Source of the DNA: Clostridia bacterium
GTDB lineage: Bacteria; Bacillota; Clostridia; Acetivibrionales; STF1-152
Assembly: GCA_028280575.1 (NCBI GenBank)
Contig: JANQLN010000098.1
Location: 1 to 37,668, forward strand
Direction: 5' to 3'
DNA length: 37,668 nucleotides
The notes below the pieces were generated by a model. That model did no database searches. It worked only from the letters and a program-made list of their open reading frames with translations, and was not told the origin of the DNA. Below, in pieces: positions 16,855 through 24,122 of this stretch; within the stretch, counting starts at the first letter, position 1; each line of letters opens with the position of its first letter. Both the position numbers and the translations under genes were made by a program.

Positions 16855-16995
16855 TCAAGCAGTTATGGTCGGAATTATTATCGGCGCGGTAGCGAATTGG
16901 CCGTCGGCGCCTTCAAGACCTGTTAACAATAATATTACCAGTGCAGTTATTATTATCAATAATATATCATGCTGAACATCTTCACATAAAACCAC
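16855..16995 (-). CDS. Small membrane protein (46 aa) with GTG start
   Basis: An open frame from GTG (16995) to TGA (16857-16855). The product begins VVLCEDVQHD, has one strongly hydrophobic helix, ILLIIITALVILLLTG, and ends GQFATAPIIIPTITA. GGGGTG lies 5 nt upstream of the GTG. It is 22 bp from the 109-aa gene and runs in the same direction. It resembles the small single-pass proteins common in Firmicutes but has no clear family. The intact membrane segment and the ribosome site support a real gene. Confidence 0.55.
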   Translation of the reverse strand: MVLCEDVQHDILLIIITALVILLLTGLEGADGQFATAPIIIPTITA

Positions 16996-17225
16996 AAAAA
17001 CACCCCATTTAAAATTATTTCATAATATGAGGAAACAGCTTGCTTTTTAGCAGGCATAACACTTAAGCTATGAAGTATTTTGCTTATCCGGCAAATTGTT
17101 ATGGCGGCTATAGCTGTACCCATACTATCCCATATACTATAATATGAATGTTTTTAGTATTAGTGTTTGGATAATCCTAAATAGTAAACAGGGCCTCAAA
17201 TATTGGATTATGTAAAATGGTTTAT

Positions 17226-18317
17226 TCAATCATTGACAGGGTAGTCTATGATGCCTCCGCCAATGACTGCATCATTCATATAAAAGACTGCGGACTGTCC
17301 CGGAGTTACTGCTCTTTGAGGTGTTTCAAACAATACCTTTACACTGTTTTCCATAAAAGGTATCAGCCTTGCAGGCACTTCCCCTGCAGAATACCTGATT
17401 TTGACCGTTACATTCATTTCTTTTTCCAGGCGGTCCATATAAATATAGTTGACATCTCCGGCTACCAGGCCTTTAGAAAAAACTTCATCATGCTCACCTA
17501 ATACAACCATATTTTTACGGGCATCAATTCCAACCACATACATGGGCCTGCCAAATGCAATTCCCAGCCCTTTTCTTTGGCCTACCGTATAATGTACGAT
17601 GCCTTTGTGGTCTCCCAGTACATTACCCTTTGTATCAACAAATTTTCCCGGCCGGATTCTGCAATCCGCGTTTTCCGAAATAAATCTTCCATAGTCGTCA
17701 TCAGGGACAAAACATATCTCCTGGCTGTCCGGTTTTGAAGCAACAGGCAAGCCAAGCCTGCCTGCCTTGCGGCGTATTTGGTCCTTTGTGTAGCAGCCCA
17801 GCGGCATGAGGGTTCTTTCAAGCTGGTACTGGGTAAGGTTATATAGAGCGTAAGTCTGGTCTTTTTTAAGCGCCCGGGATTTTTTCAAAAGGTATCTTTT
17901 AAGCTGATAATCATACTCTATAAGAGCATAATGGCCTGTGGACACATAATCTAATCCCATGGCCTGTGCTTTTTTGAGCATAGCATCAAATTTGACGTGC
18001 CTGTTGCAGGCGATACATGGATTTGGTGTCCTGCCTCTAAAATACTCTTTTGTAAAATAGTCTATCACTTCATTTTGAAAAATATCTTTAAAATTTAAAA
18101 CATAGTATGGTATTCCCAATTTACCGGCTACACATCTTGCGTCGTCGACAGAGGATAAGGAACAACAGCCGCCTTCCTTTTCGGAAGCTTTATCATTATC
18201 AGGCCAGATTTTAAGCGTCACTCCTACAACATCATATCCTTTTTCCAGGAGAACGGCAGCCGCAACGGAACTGTCCACACCTCCGCTCATGCCGAGCATA
18301 ACCTTTTTTTTTGCCAA
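17226..18317 (-). CDS. mnmA: tRNA-specific 2-thiouridylase MnmA
   Basis: Adds sulfur to U34 of tRNA-Lys, -Glu and -Gln in the cytoplasm. The PP-loop ATP motif is SGGVDSS at 11-17. Catalytic cysteines are Cys101 (NPCIACNRHVKF) and Cys202 (QEICFVPDDDYG). The central domain has HYTVGQRKGLGI, and the C-terminal beta-barrel is complete. The TTG at 18317 is preceded by GGGGAGG and gives 363 aa, normal for the family. The frame is open to 18380, but that start lies on the promoter. No sulfur-relay partner gene is adjacent. Confidence 0.95.
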   Translation of the reverse strand: MAKKKVMLGMSGGVDSSVAAAVLLEKGYDVVGVTLKIWPDNDKASEKEGGCCSLSSVDDARCVAGKLGIPYYVLNFKDIFQNEVIDYFTKEYFRGRTPNPCIACNRHVKFDAMLKKAQAMGLDYVSTGHYALIEYDYQLKRYLLKKSRALKKDQTYALYNLTQYQLERTLMPLGCYTKDQIRRKAGRLGLPVASKPDSQEICFVPDDDYGRFISENADCRIRPGKFVDTKGNVLGDHKGIVHYTVGQRKGLGIAFGRPMYVVGIDARKNMVVLGEHDEVFSKGLVAGDVNYIYMDRLEKEMNVTVKIRYSAGEVPARLIPFMENSVKVLFETPQRAVTPGQSAVFYMNDAVIGGGIIDYPVND

Positions 18318-18351
18318 ATTCCCAGCCTCCCCAATCAAATACTTTGAAAAA

Positions 18352-18380
18352 AGTATAATACACTCAAAATGTTTTATCAA
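18352..18380 (-). promoter_or_regulatory. Sigma-A promoter of mnmA
   Basis: On the minus strand, TTGATA (18375-18380), a 17-bp spacer, and TATACT (18352-18357). It yields a leader of about 30 nt before the TTG start at 18317. This argues against the upstream start at 18380. A small palindrome, TGTAACATTACA (18391-18402), lies just upstream and could be an operator shared with the divergent gene at 18472. Confidence 0.8.
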
Positions 18381-18471
18381 GGCTTATCATTGTAACATTA
18401 CAATATTTTTTAACATATTATATATAGCAGGCAACATTATGTAAACAAATATAGGAAGGAATGCCAATCAT

Positions 18472-19371
18472 ATGAACAAAACATTTCAGCTTATTGAAAT
18501 TGGAATAATATCAAGTATTTTAGGTATATTTTGTGAATATTTTGGAGCTATCCAGTTTTTGTATGTAATATTGATAATAGTTATATTTGTTGACACATTT
18601 ACGGGTATTGCTGTTGCTCTGAGGCATAAGAGGTTTTCTCCCAAAGGGCTTAACAAGTTCTTGAAAAAAGTTACAACTTACAGTATTGCCGTTTTTACGG
18701 TAAGGCTTTTAGAAATTGCTATACTGACTTTTTTTAAGACAACTGCTTTATCACAGGTAATGGGAATATTCCTGATTATTAACGAAAATATAAGCGTACT
18801 CAAAAACCTTGCTATGCTGGATGTACCCATTCCTTCGAATTTTAGCGGATTTCTGCTGAGGCAATTAAAAATATCCGGCTGGGTGATGAAAAAACCGGTT
18901 AATGCAAATTCAAGGATTGAAGAAATACAGGACATAATAGATTATCAGCTTCCAACCTTTGAAGACGACTGCATAAAAAGCTTGCTGAGGATATATTTTG
19001 ACGTATGGAAGCATACCGTAATGCAGTTAAATGGTTATTTGAAAAAAAATGACAGTGATCATCCGGATATGATATATTTTAAAGTAATGAATCTGGTACA
19101 GTTTGCAATGCAGGATGTCCAGGACAAATGGGATAAGTTGAATGTTACAAGAGAATGTATGGAAAAGTTCGACACCGCACACAAAACAAAAAAGAACCAA
19201 TGGCTTGAAAAGCTGAAAAGCATCTGTTACTGGGATTGTGCTACTGCCGATAAAAAGGAGGAGCAGATAATAGACAGTATTGTTGTTTTGCTATACCAGA
19301 CTATAATAGATGTGAGAAAGGGATATTATAACAGGAACGGCTCAAAGGTTGACCTTTACAATAATTATTAA
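18472..19371 (+). CDS. Holin-like membrane domain fused to an unknown helical domain
   Basis: A 299-aa protein. The first ~130 residues have about four hydrophobic segments and the pattern VDTFTGIAVALRHKRFSPKG, followed by LNKFLKKVTTY, which matches the toxin-secretion/phage-lysis holin family (Phage_holin_4_1). Free-standing holins end there, at about 120-150 aa. Here about 160 more residues follow, mostly helical, charged and rich in Trp, Lys and Asp (for example IIDYQLPTFEDDCIKSLLR and KWDKLNVTRECMEKFD). I cannot assign this part. GGAAGGA lies 8 nt before the ATG. No phage gene is nearby. It ends at a two-way terminator. Confidence 0.75.
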   Translation: MNKTFQLIEIGIISSILGIFCEYFGAIQFLYVILIIVIFVDTFTGIAVALRHKRFSPKGLNKFLKKVTTYSIAVFTVRLLEIAILTFFKTTALSQVMGIFLIINENISVLKNLAMLDVPIPSNFSGFLLRQLKISGWVMKKPVNANSRIEEIQDIIDYQLPTFEDDCIKSLLRIYFDVWKHTVMQLNGYLKKNDSDHPDMIYFKVMNLVQFAMQDVQDKWDKLNVTRECMEKFDTAHKTKKNQWLEKLKSICYWDCATADKKEEQIIDSIVVLLYQTIIDVRKGYYNRNGSKVDLYNNY

Positions 19372-19382
19372 ATGCATTGCGA

Positions 19383-19442
19383 ATGTATAAAAATATCGCA
19401 GCAGCAGCTTCAAATTTTACATGCTGCGATATTTTTATACAT
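19383..19442. terminator. Bidirectional terminator with a 21-bp perfect stem
   Basis: The arms at 19383-19403 and 19422-19442 are exact reverse complements, with an 18-nt loop. A GC-containing core (CGCAGCA / TGCTGCG) is flanked by A-rich and T-rich outer parts, so it terminates in both directions. It separates the holin-like gene from the convergent LysM-CAP gene. Confidence 0.9.
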
Positions 19443-19456
19443 TTAAAGGATATTTG

Positions 19457-20074
19457 TCAATATGCTTTTATAAACATCTGTGTCCAGTACCCCACACCGT
19501 TTTTGTTTTTTGCATACCCCACACCTATCTGCGTATAAACAGGGCTGAGTATGTTGTTTCTATGTCCTGCTGAGCCCATCCATGCATTCATAACATCCTG
19601 GGGCGTTCGCTGTCCGTATGCAATGTTTTCTGCTGCTGCGCTGAATCTTATCCCGAAGGATTCCATCATTTTAAACGGTGAGCCGTATGTTGGAGAATAA
19701 TGTGAAAAATACCCTTTGTTAATCATATCCTGGGATTTATACCGGGCTACTCTTGACAGCTCCCAATTTTGGGTAAGTGCCTGCAGGCCTCTTTTAGCCC
19801 TTTCGTTATTTACAAGCCTGATTACTTCATTTTCAAGCTGCTTTACATCCTGTATATCCGGAATTTTTATTTTTTGTCCGGGATATATTAAATTTGGATT
19901 AGCAATTTGCGGATTACCGGCAATAAGCTCGCTTATACCTACCTGGTACCTTACGGCTATTTTCCACATTGTATCTCCTGATTTTACAATATGGGTTTTC
20001 GTTTGTGCATTTACCTGTATGCAAAAAACGGTCAAGAATACCAGTACCAATATTAAACAAATTTTTCTTTTCAT
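19457..20074 (-). CDS. Secreted LysM-CAP domain protein (SafA/YkwD-like)
   Basis: 205 aa. The N-terminal signal peptide (KRKICLILVLVFLTVFCIQVNA) is followed by one LysM peptidoglycan-binding module (HIVKSGDTMWKIAVRYQVG to IYPGQKIKIP, about 28-72) and a C-terminal CAP/SCP domain (about 80-205). The CAP part has NNERAKRGLQAL, FSHYSPTYGSPF and AWMGSAGHRNNILSP. Relatives in spore formers (SafA/YkwD types) act at the spore coat or cell wall. AAAGGAGGTG precedes the ATG. It is preceded on the same strand by the YihY-type gene, but the 64-bp gap may hold its own promoter. Confidence 0.9.
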   Translation of the reverse strand: MKRKICLILVLVFLTVFCIQVNAQTKTHIVKSGDTMWKIAVRYQVGISELIAGNPQIANPNLIYPGQKIKIPDIQDVKQLENEVIRLVNNERAKRGLQALTQNWELSRVARYKSQDMINKGYFSHYSPTYGSPFKMMESFGIRFSAAAENIAYGQRTPQDVMNAWMGSAGHRNNILSPVYTQIGVGYAKNKNGVGYWTQMFIKAY

Positions 20075-20138
20075 AAAAACACCTCCTTTACTATTTTCGT
20101 AGTAACTGTAGATTTTTATGTTATGTATATTGTACCAA

Positions 20139-21002
20139 TTACTCCGTCACTTGACGTTTTTTAAAAATCTTTTTTAAGCCTTTGCTTTGCCTTCTATGTG
20201 AAAGCGTTGCATTAATTTCCCCTCCTGTAAGAATGATTATACTGCTCCAGTATAACCACAATAGTAAAACCATTACTCCGCCTATGCTTCCGTATATTCT
20301 TGAATAGTTATTAAAATTGTTTACATAAAATGAAAAAAGCAGTGAAATGAAAATCCATAAAAATGATGAGAAAATTGAACCGGGTATTATTTCCCTGAAT
20401 TTCATTTTTCTATTGGGAAGAAGGAAGTATATTGCTGCCAGGAGGAGGAAAGCGGAGACAAAAGACATAATATATCTGACAGTATTCCATACCGAGCTGA
20501 ATAAATGAGGATATCCCAGGAAATCAAAAATATATTTGCCGAAAATTTCTCCAAATACAATTGCTATAAATAAAAGCAGCAAAATTAGAGCAAAACCTAT
20601 TGTGTATATTACGGAAAATATTTTGAGCTTCCATATGGGGCGTGTTTCCCTTTGATCGAATGCTTTATTTATGCCTCTTGTTATTGCCGACAGGCCGCTT
20701 GATGCAATCCAGACAGTTGCCAGCATGCTAAATGAAAGCAGGGTGGAGCTTCTTTGCTCCAGCAGCTCATAGATTATTTGCAGAACGGTGTCATAGGTAT
20801 TGGATGGAAGCAGCCGCCCAAGCTCGGTCAGTACTTTTTCGCCGGCAATATTTGTATAGCCTGCCAGGGTCAAGAGAAAAAAAAGAAATGGGAAAAAGGC
20901 CAGAATGAGATGATATGTAAGCTGGGCAGCTAAAGCCGTAACTTCATCTTCCTTTATTCTTCTAAAAAGCTCTCTAACAAAAGGACCCGGGCTTATCAGC
21001 AA
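20139..21002 (-). CDS. YihY/BrkB-family membrane protein
   Basis: 287 aa with about six membrane segments, of the YihY/virulence-factor-BrkB family, once wrongly called RNase BN. Family signatures include DEVTALAAQLTYHLILAFFPF at the N-terminus (about 18-38), SGLSAITRGINKAFD near 106, and the closing GGVMVLLLWLYWSSIIILTG near 245. The molecular role is unknown; a transport function has been proposed for the family. The TTG start at 21002 has AGAGGTG 8 nt upstream. It lies 89 bp after sfsA on the same strand. Confidence 0.9.
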   Translation of the reverse strand: MLISPGPFVRELFRRIKEDEVTALAAQLTYHLILAFFPFLFFLLTLAGYTNIAGEKVLTELGRLLPSNTYDTVLQIIYELLEQRSSTLLSFSMLATVWIASSGLSAITRGINKAFDQRETRPIWKLKIFSVIYTIGFALILLLLFIAIVFGEIFGKYIFDFLGYPHLFSSVWNTVRYIMSFVSAFLLLAAIYFLLPNRKMKFREIIPGSIFSSFLWIFISLLFSFYVNNFNNYSRIYGSIGGVMVLLLWLYWSSIIILTGGEINATLSHRRQSKGLKKIFKKRQVTE

Positions 21003-21091
21003 TTATAGAACACCTCTCTTAAAATCAAATTATACCTTAACCGGTTTCAAAGAGCATACTGATATTATATGTATTCCCAAATACATTCAGT

Positions 21092-21784
21092 TTATAGAAT
21101 TACTTTTACCTTGCCTGCCAGCGAAAGGCTTCCTTCCCGGACATGACAATTATATGCAAGGATTGATACTCCTTTTTCCCGGGCACGCTTAAGCATCGTG
21201 GAAAATGCTTTATCCATAATGGTATTTGGTTTAAAAATCCGCACATTTTCCATCATGACAAGAAAAAACATGACGGATACATAGCCGCATTCAACGGCTT
21301 TTATGAGGTCTTTTAAGTGTTTTGCCCCCCGCTGTGTCGGGGCGTCGGGAAAAAGTGAGACCGAAGCTTTTTCCAGGGTTACCCCTTTAATCTCCATAAA
21401 TCCTTTGTAATCGCGGGCCCTTTCAAAATATATGTCAAACCTTGACCGGGAAAATGTTTTTTCCATTTTAATTGTTGATAAATCCTGCAATTCATCTATT
21501 TTATTTGCTGTCAATGCTTCACGGACAACTTTGTTTGGAGCGGTCGAATCTATGTTAACCAGCATTTTATCCTTATACGCTGCTATTATGGAGTATTTTG
21601 TTTTTCTTGACGGATTTGAGGACCTTTCAAGAATTACCTTGTGCCCTTTTAATAATAGTTCGCCGCACCTTCCCGTAGTTTTAACATGTACTGTTTCAAC
21701 CGTTCCGTTTTGAAGCCTTACATTGGCGGTAAACCGGTTTGGCCTGTCAATAAATATGGCTTGTGTTATATTTTTGTACAGCAT
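21092..21784 (-). CDS. sfsA: SfsA family protein (sugar fermentation stimulation, putative nuclease)
   Basis: 230 aa, normal length. The N-terminal OB-like part has RPNRFTANVRLQNG and HVKTTGRCGELLLKG; the C-terminal part has the nuclease-like core SRFDIYFE, YKGFMEIKGVTLE and FPDAPTQRGAKHLKDL, with the expected Asp and Glu residues. SfsA binds DNA and related proteins have a restriction-endonuclease-like fold. The first ATG (21790) abuts GGAGAG, so the second ATG at 21784, 6 nt after it, is the better start. A copy of the dispersed repeat lies just upstream. Confidence 0.93.
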   Translation of the reverse strand: MLYKNITQAIFIDRPNRFTANVRLQNGTVETVHVKTTGRCGELLLKGHKVILERSSNPSRKTKYSIIAAYKDKMLVNIDSTAPNKVVREALTANKIDELQDLSTIKMEKTFSRSRFDIYFERARDYKGFMEIKGVTLEKASVSLFPDAPTQRGAKHLKDLIKAVECGYVSVMFFLVMMENVRIFKPNTIMDKAFSTMLKRAREKGVSILAYNCHVREGSLSLAGKVKVIL

Positions 21785-21851
21785 GATCATCTCTCCGGCA
21801 TTTTAATATTACTTTAAGCTTTTATTGACAAGATGTCAAATTACCATTTTT

Positions 21852-21983
21852 TTAAGTTGAGCAAATTGCGTTGCTATAACTTTTAAAATGGAGCATACTA
21901 AATTTAGTAGTATGAATAATAGGCATATACAACATTTAGTATACTCCTTACTTGAAACTGGTACAACGCAAATTGCTTAAGTT
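21852..21983. repeat. Dispersed structured repeat, copy 2 (MITE-like)
   Basis: It matches the repeat at 13289-13411. The terminal inverted repeats are longer here: TTGAGCAAATTGCGTTG against CAACGCAAATTGCTTAA, 15 of 17 paired. The core GGAGCATACTAAAT / ATTTAGTATACTCC surrounds TACTAAATTTAGTA. The short direct repeat TTAAGTT occurs at both edges (21852-21858 and 21977-21983) and may be a target-site duplication, though it overlaps the inverted repeat. It lies between sfsA and motA, upstream of both. The rest of that gap (21984-22177) holds nothing I recognise. Confidence 0.85.
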
Positions 21984-22177
21984 CTCATTTTTTATGGGTT
22001 AAAACCTGCAATCTTTGAAATAAGAAGATACCTCCTGTTGTGATTGAAATTTTTTACCGGCAATTCAATCTTAAACGGCAAGTAAAATTAAAAATGGGGG
22101 TAACCCAAAAAAATAGTTTTAATACCGGTTCTATTAACTGAAAACAATAATTTGCCGAAATAACTTTAAGAAGGGTT

Positions 22178-22206
22178 TTGTAAAAAACATAAAAATTTTG
22201 TATAAT
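22178..22206 (+). promoter_or_regulatory. Sigma-A promoter of motAB
   Basis: TTGTAA (22178-22183), a 17-bp spacer, and a perfect TATAAT (22201-22206). It looks like a housekeeping promoter. I see no sigma-D type motility promoter (TAAA/GCCGATAA) here, so expression may not be tied to the late flagellar cascade. Confidence 0.8.
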
Positions 22207-22266
22207 TATATATGCTGTTGGTTTATTACCTTTTGGAAAAGGATTAATTTACTTTTGGAGGAAATT

Positions 22267-23085
22267 ATGGATTTATCAACTATAATTGGCGTACTAATAG
22301 GCTTGTTGAGTGTTTTGTTTCCCATAATATCAGGTGGGGACCCTATAGCTTTTGTAAGCATAAGCGCTATATTTGTGGTGTTGGGCGGAGGAATTGCTTC
22401 GGCAATGATAAGCTACAGATTACAGGAGATAACCAATATAGTAAAAATTGTATCCAAAGCTTTTTTTAATAAAAAGTCATCAAGCATCGACACTATTGTT
22501 ATGCTGGTGAATTTTTCCCAAAAGGCAAGAAGAGAGGGGCTTTTGGCACTTGAATCCGAGCAGGAGGAAATTGAGGATGATTTTATCAGGCAATCCCTGC
22601 AGCTCATTGTTGACGGCGTAGAGCCTGAAATGATAAGGGAATGTATGGACCTTGAGATAGAAACCCTGGAATCGCGCCATGATAAAGGGCATGGATTGTT
22701 CAGGACCCTTGCGGCACTGTTTCCGGCATGGGGTATGATCGGAACCCTGATGGGGCTTATAAGGCTCCTTAAAAATATTGAGAATGCAGCTGCATTGGGA
22801 CCTGCAATGGCCCTGGCCCTGGTGACTACTTTTTATGGTGCGGTACTTGCCTATTTTGTCTGCAGTCCCATAGCAAACAAGTTAAAAATCAAGAGTAAGG
22901 AAGAAGTGCAGCAAAAACAGATGATTATCGAGGGTATATTGTCAATACAGGCGGGAGAGAATCCAAGGCTTATGGAACACAAGCTGAAAACATTCCTTTC
23001 ACCTGGTGAAAAAATAGAGTATGACAAGAAACTGCAGGAAAATGCTTCGGTTGAAGGAGGAGTAGGCAGGGCGGCGGTAGAGTAA
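22267..23085 (+). CDS. motA: Flagellar motor stator protein MotA
   Basis: 272 aa. With MotB it forms the ion channel that drives flagellar rotation. Four membrane segments are visible. The cytoplasmic loop has KARREGLLALES (the charged contact region for FliG). Later segments carry PAWGMIGTLMGLI and GPAMALALVTTFYGAVLAYF, containing the conserved prolines and glycines. GGAGG sits 5 nt before the ATG at 22267; the frame is open to 22198, but that overlaps the promoter. It is followed by motB at 38 bp. No other flagellar gene is in the window. Confidence 0.93.
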   Translation: MDLSTIIGVLIGLLSVLFPIISGGDPIAFVSISAIFVVLGGGIASAMISYRLQEITNIVKIVSKAFFNKKSSSIDTIVMLVNFSQKARREGLLALESEQEEIEDDFIRQSLQLIVDGVEPEMIRECMDLEIETLESRHDKGHGLFRTLAALFPAWGMIGTLMGLIRLLKNIENAAALGPAMALALVTTFYGAVLAYFVCSPIANKLKIKSKEEVQQKQMIIEGILSIQAGENPRLMEHKLKTFLSPGEKIEYDKKLQENASVEGGVGRAAVE

Positions 23086-23123
23086 GAGGATAATTTGTGC
23101 TTATGGATTGAGGGTGGTTTAAA

Positions 23124-23984
23124 TTGAGGAGAAGCAGAAAAGATAACAGTTCCCCCGAAGAGCAGGCCAATTGGATGACAACATATAGTGACCTGGTAAC
23201 ATTACTGCTTACCTTTTTCGTTTTGCTTTTTTCCATGGCAACTATTGAAGACAAAAAGTTTGAGGAGATAAAAAGATCACTTATGAGCACTTTTCTCCAT
23301 CTCAGTAATGGAGAGCAGCTTGAAGTAAATAAGGGAGAGGAGATTATAAGCATAGTAGAAGAGGTTAACAATCCGAGGAACAATATGCCAAATGCCATAG
23401 ACAGGGCTAATAATGAGGAGAGCACCCAGGACAACCAGGCCACTAAGGAAGAGCAGAAGGAAATTGTTGAGGCAGCCGGCAGGCTTATGGAGCAAAAAGC
23501 TGAGGAGCTTAAAGCCAGGATGCAGCAAAAAATTAATGAGCTTGGGCTTTCTGATTATGTAACTGTTGTAAGGGAAGAGCATAATGTTATATTAAGGATA
23601 GATTCCGTTGTACTTTTTGATCTGGGCAAGGCTGAAATCAAAGAATCCGGCAAGCTGATACTGGATAACATGAGCAGTTTGCTTACACAGGTTGAAAATG
23701 AAGTTTTGGTACAGGGGCATACCGATGATTTACCCATAAATACAGTCCTTTTTCCTTCAAACTGGGAGCTTTCTACCAAGAGGGCAACAAATGTTGTGCT
23801 CTATCTGATTGAGCACTGTCAAATTGATCCTGTAAAACTGACTGCAACGGGAAGCGGGGAATATAAACCCATAGAGCCAAATGATACACCCGAACGCCGT
23901 CAGAAAAACAGGAGGATAGATATTGTTCTTGCACAGGACTATTTCGAGATAATGGAAAGGGAATTATTGGAAAACAAAGATTGA
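23124..23984 (+). CDS. motB: Flagellar motor stator protein MotB
   Basis: 286 aa. A single N-terminal membrane helix has TTYSDLVTLLLTFFVLLFS with the ion-carrying Asp23. A charged linker of about 100 residues follows. The OmpA-like peptidoglycan-binding domain (about 155-275) has VQGHTDDLPIN, NWELSTKRATNVV and NDTPERRQKNRRIDIV. The TTG start has GAGGGTGG 6 nt upstream. H+ versus Na+ use cannot be told with confidence. It ends in a terminator. Confidence 0.93.
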   Translation: MRRSRKDNSSPEEQANWMTTYSDLVTLLLTFFVLLFSMATIEDKKFEEIKRSLMSTFLHLSNGEQLEVNKGEEIISIVEEVNNPRNNMPNAIDRANNEESTQDNQATKEEQKEIVEAAGRLMEQKAEELKARMQQKINELGLSDYVTVVREEHNVILRIDSVVLFDLGKAEIKESGKLILDNMSSLLTQVENEVLVQGHTDDLPINTVLFPSNWELSTKRATNVVLYLIEHCQIDPVKLTATGSGEYKPIEPNDTPERRQKNRRIDIVLAQDYFEIMERELLENKD

Positions 23985-24021
23985 TGTGTAATGTCATTGA
24001 TTTATGCAATACAGATTTTGA

Positions 24022-24049
24022 AGCTCCGCTTTATACGGGGTTTTTTTTT
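24022..24049 (+). terminator. Terminator of motAB
   Basis: AGCTCCG pairs with CGGGGTT (one G-U pair in the stem and one at its base) around the loop CTTTATA, followed by a run of nine T starting within the right arm. The next promoter begins directly after it. Confidence 0.8.
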
Positions 24050-24052
24050 GAC

Positions 24053-24082
24053 TTGACAAGCCCTGCGTATTTGGTAAATAAT
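24053..24082 (+). promoter_or_regulatory. Promoter of the topoisomerase operon
   Basis: A perfect TTGACA (24053-24058) with either TAAATA (16-bp spacer) or AATAAT (18-bp spacer) as the -10. It directly follows the motAB terminator and gives a leader of about 35 nt to the first topoisomerase gene. Confidence 0.65.
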
Positions 24083-24122
24083 TATATGGGAATAGTTCTT
24101 ATATGAGAGGTGCCAGGTACAA

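Noticed and set aside
20166-20372. Ribonuclease BN annotation for the YihY/BrkB-type gene
   Set aside because: That old family name was a mis-assignment; the sequence is a polytopic membrane protein.
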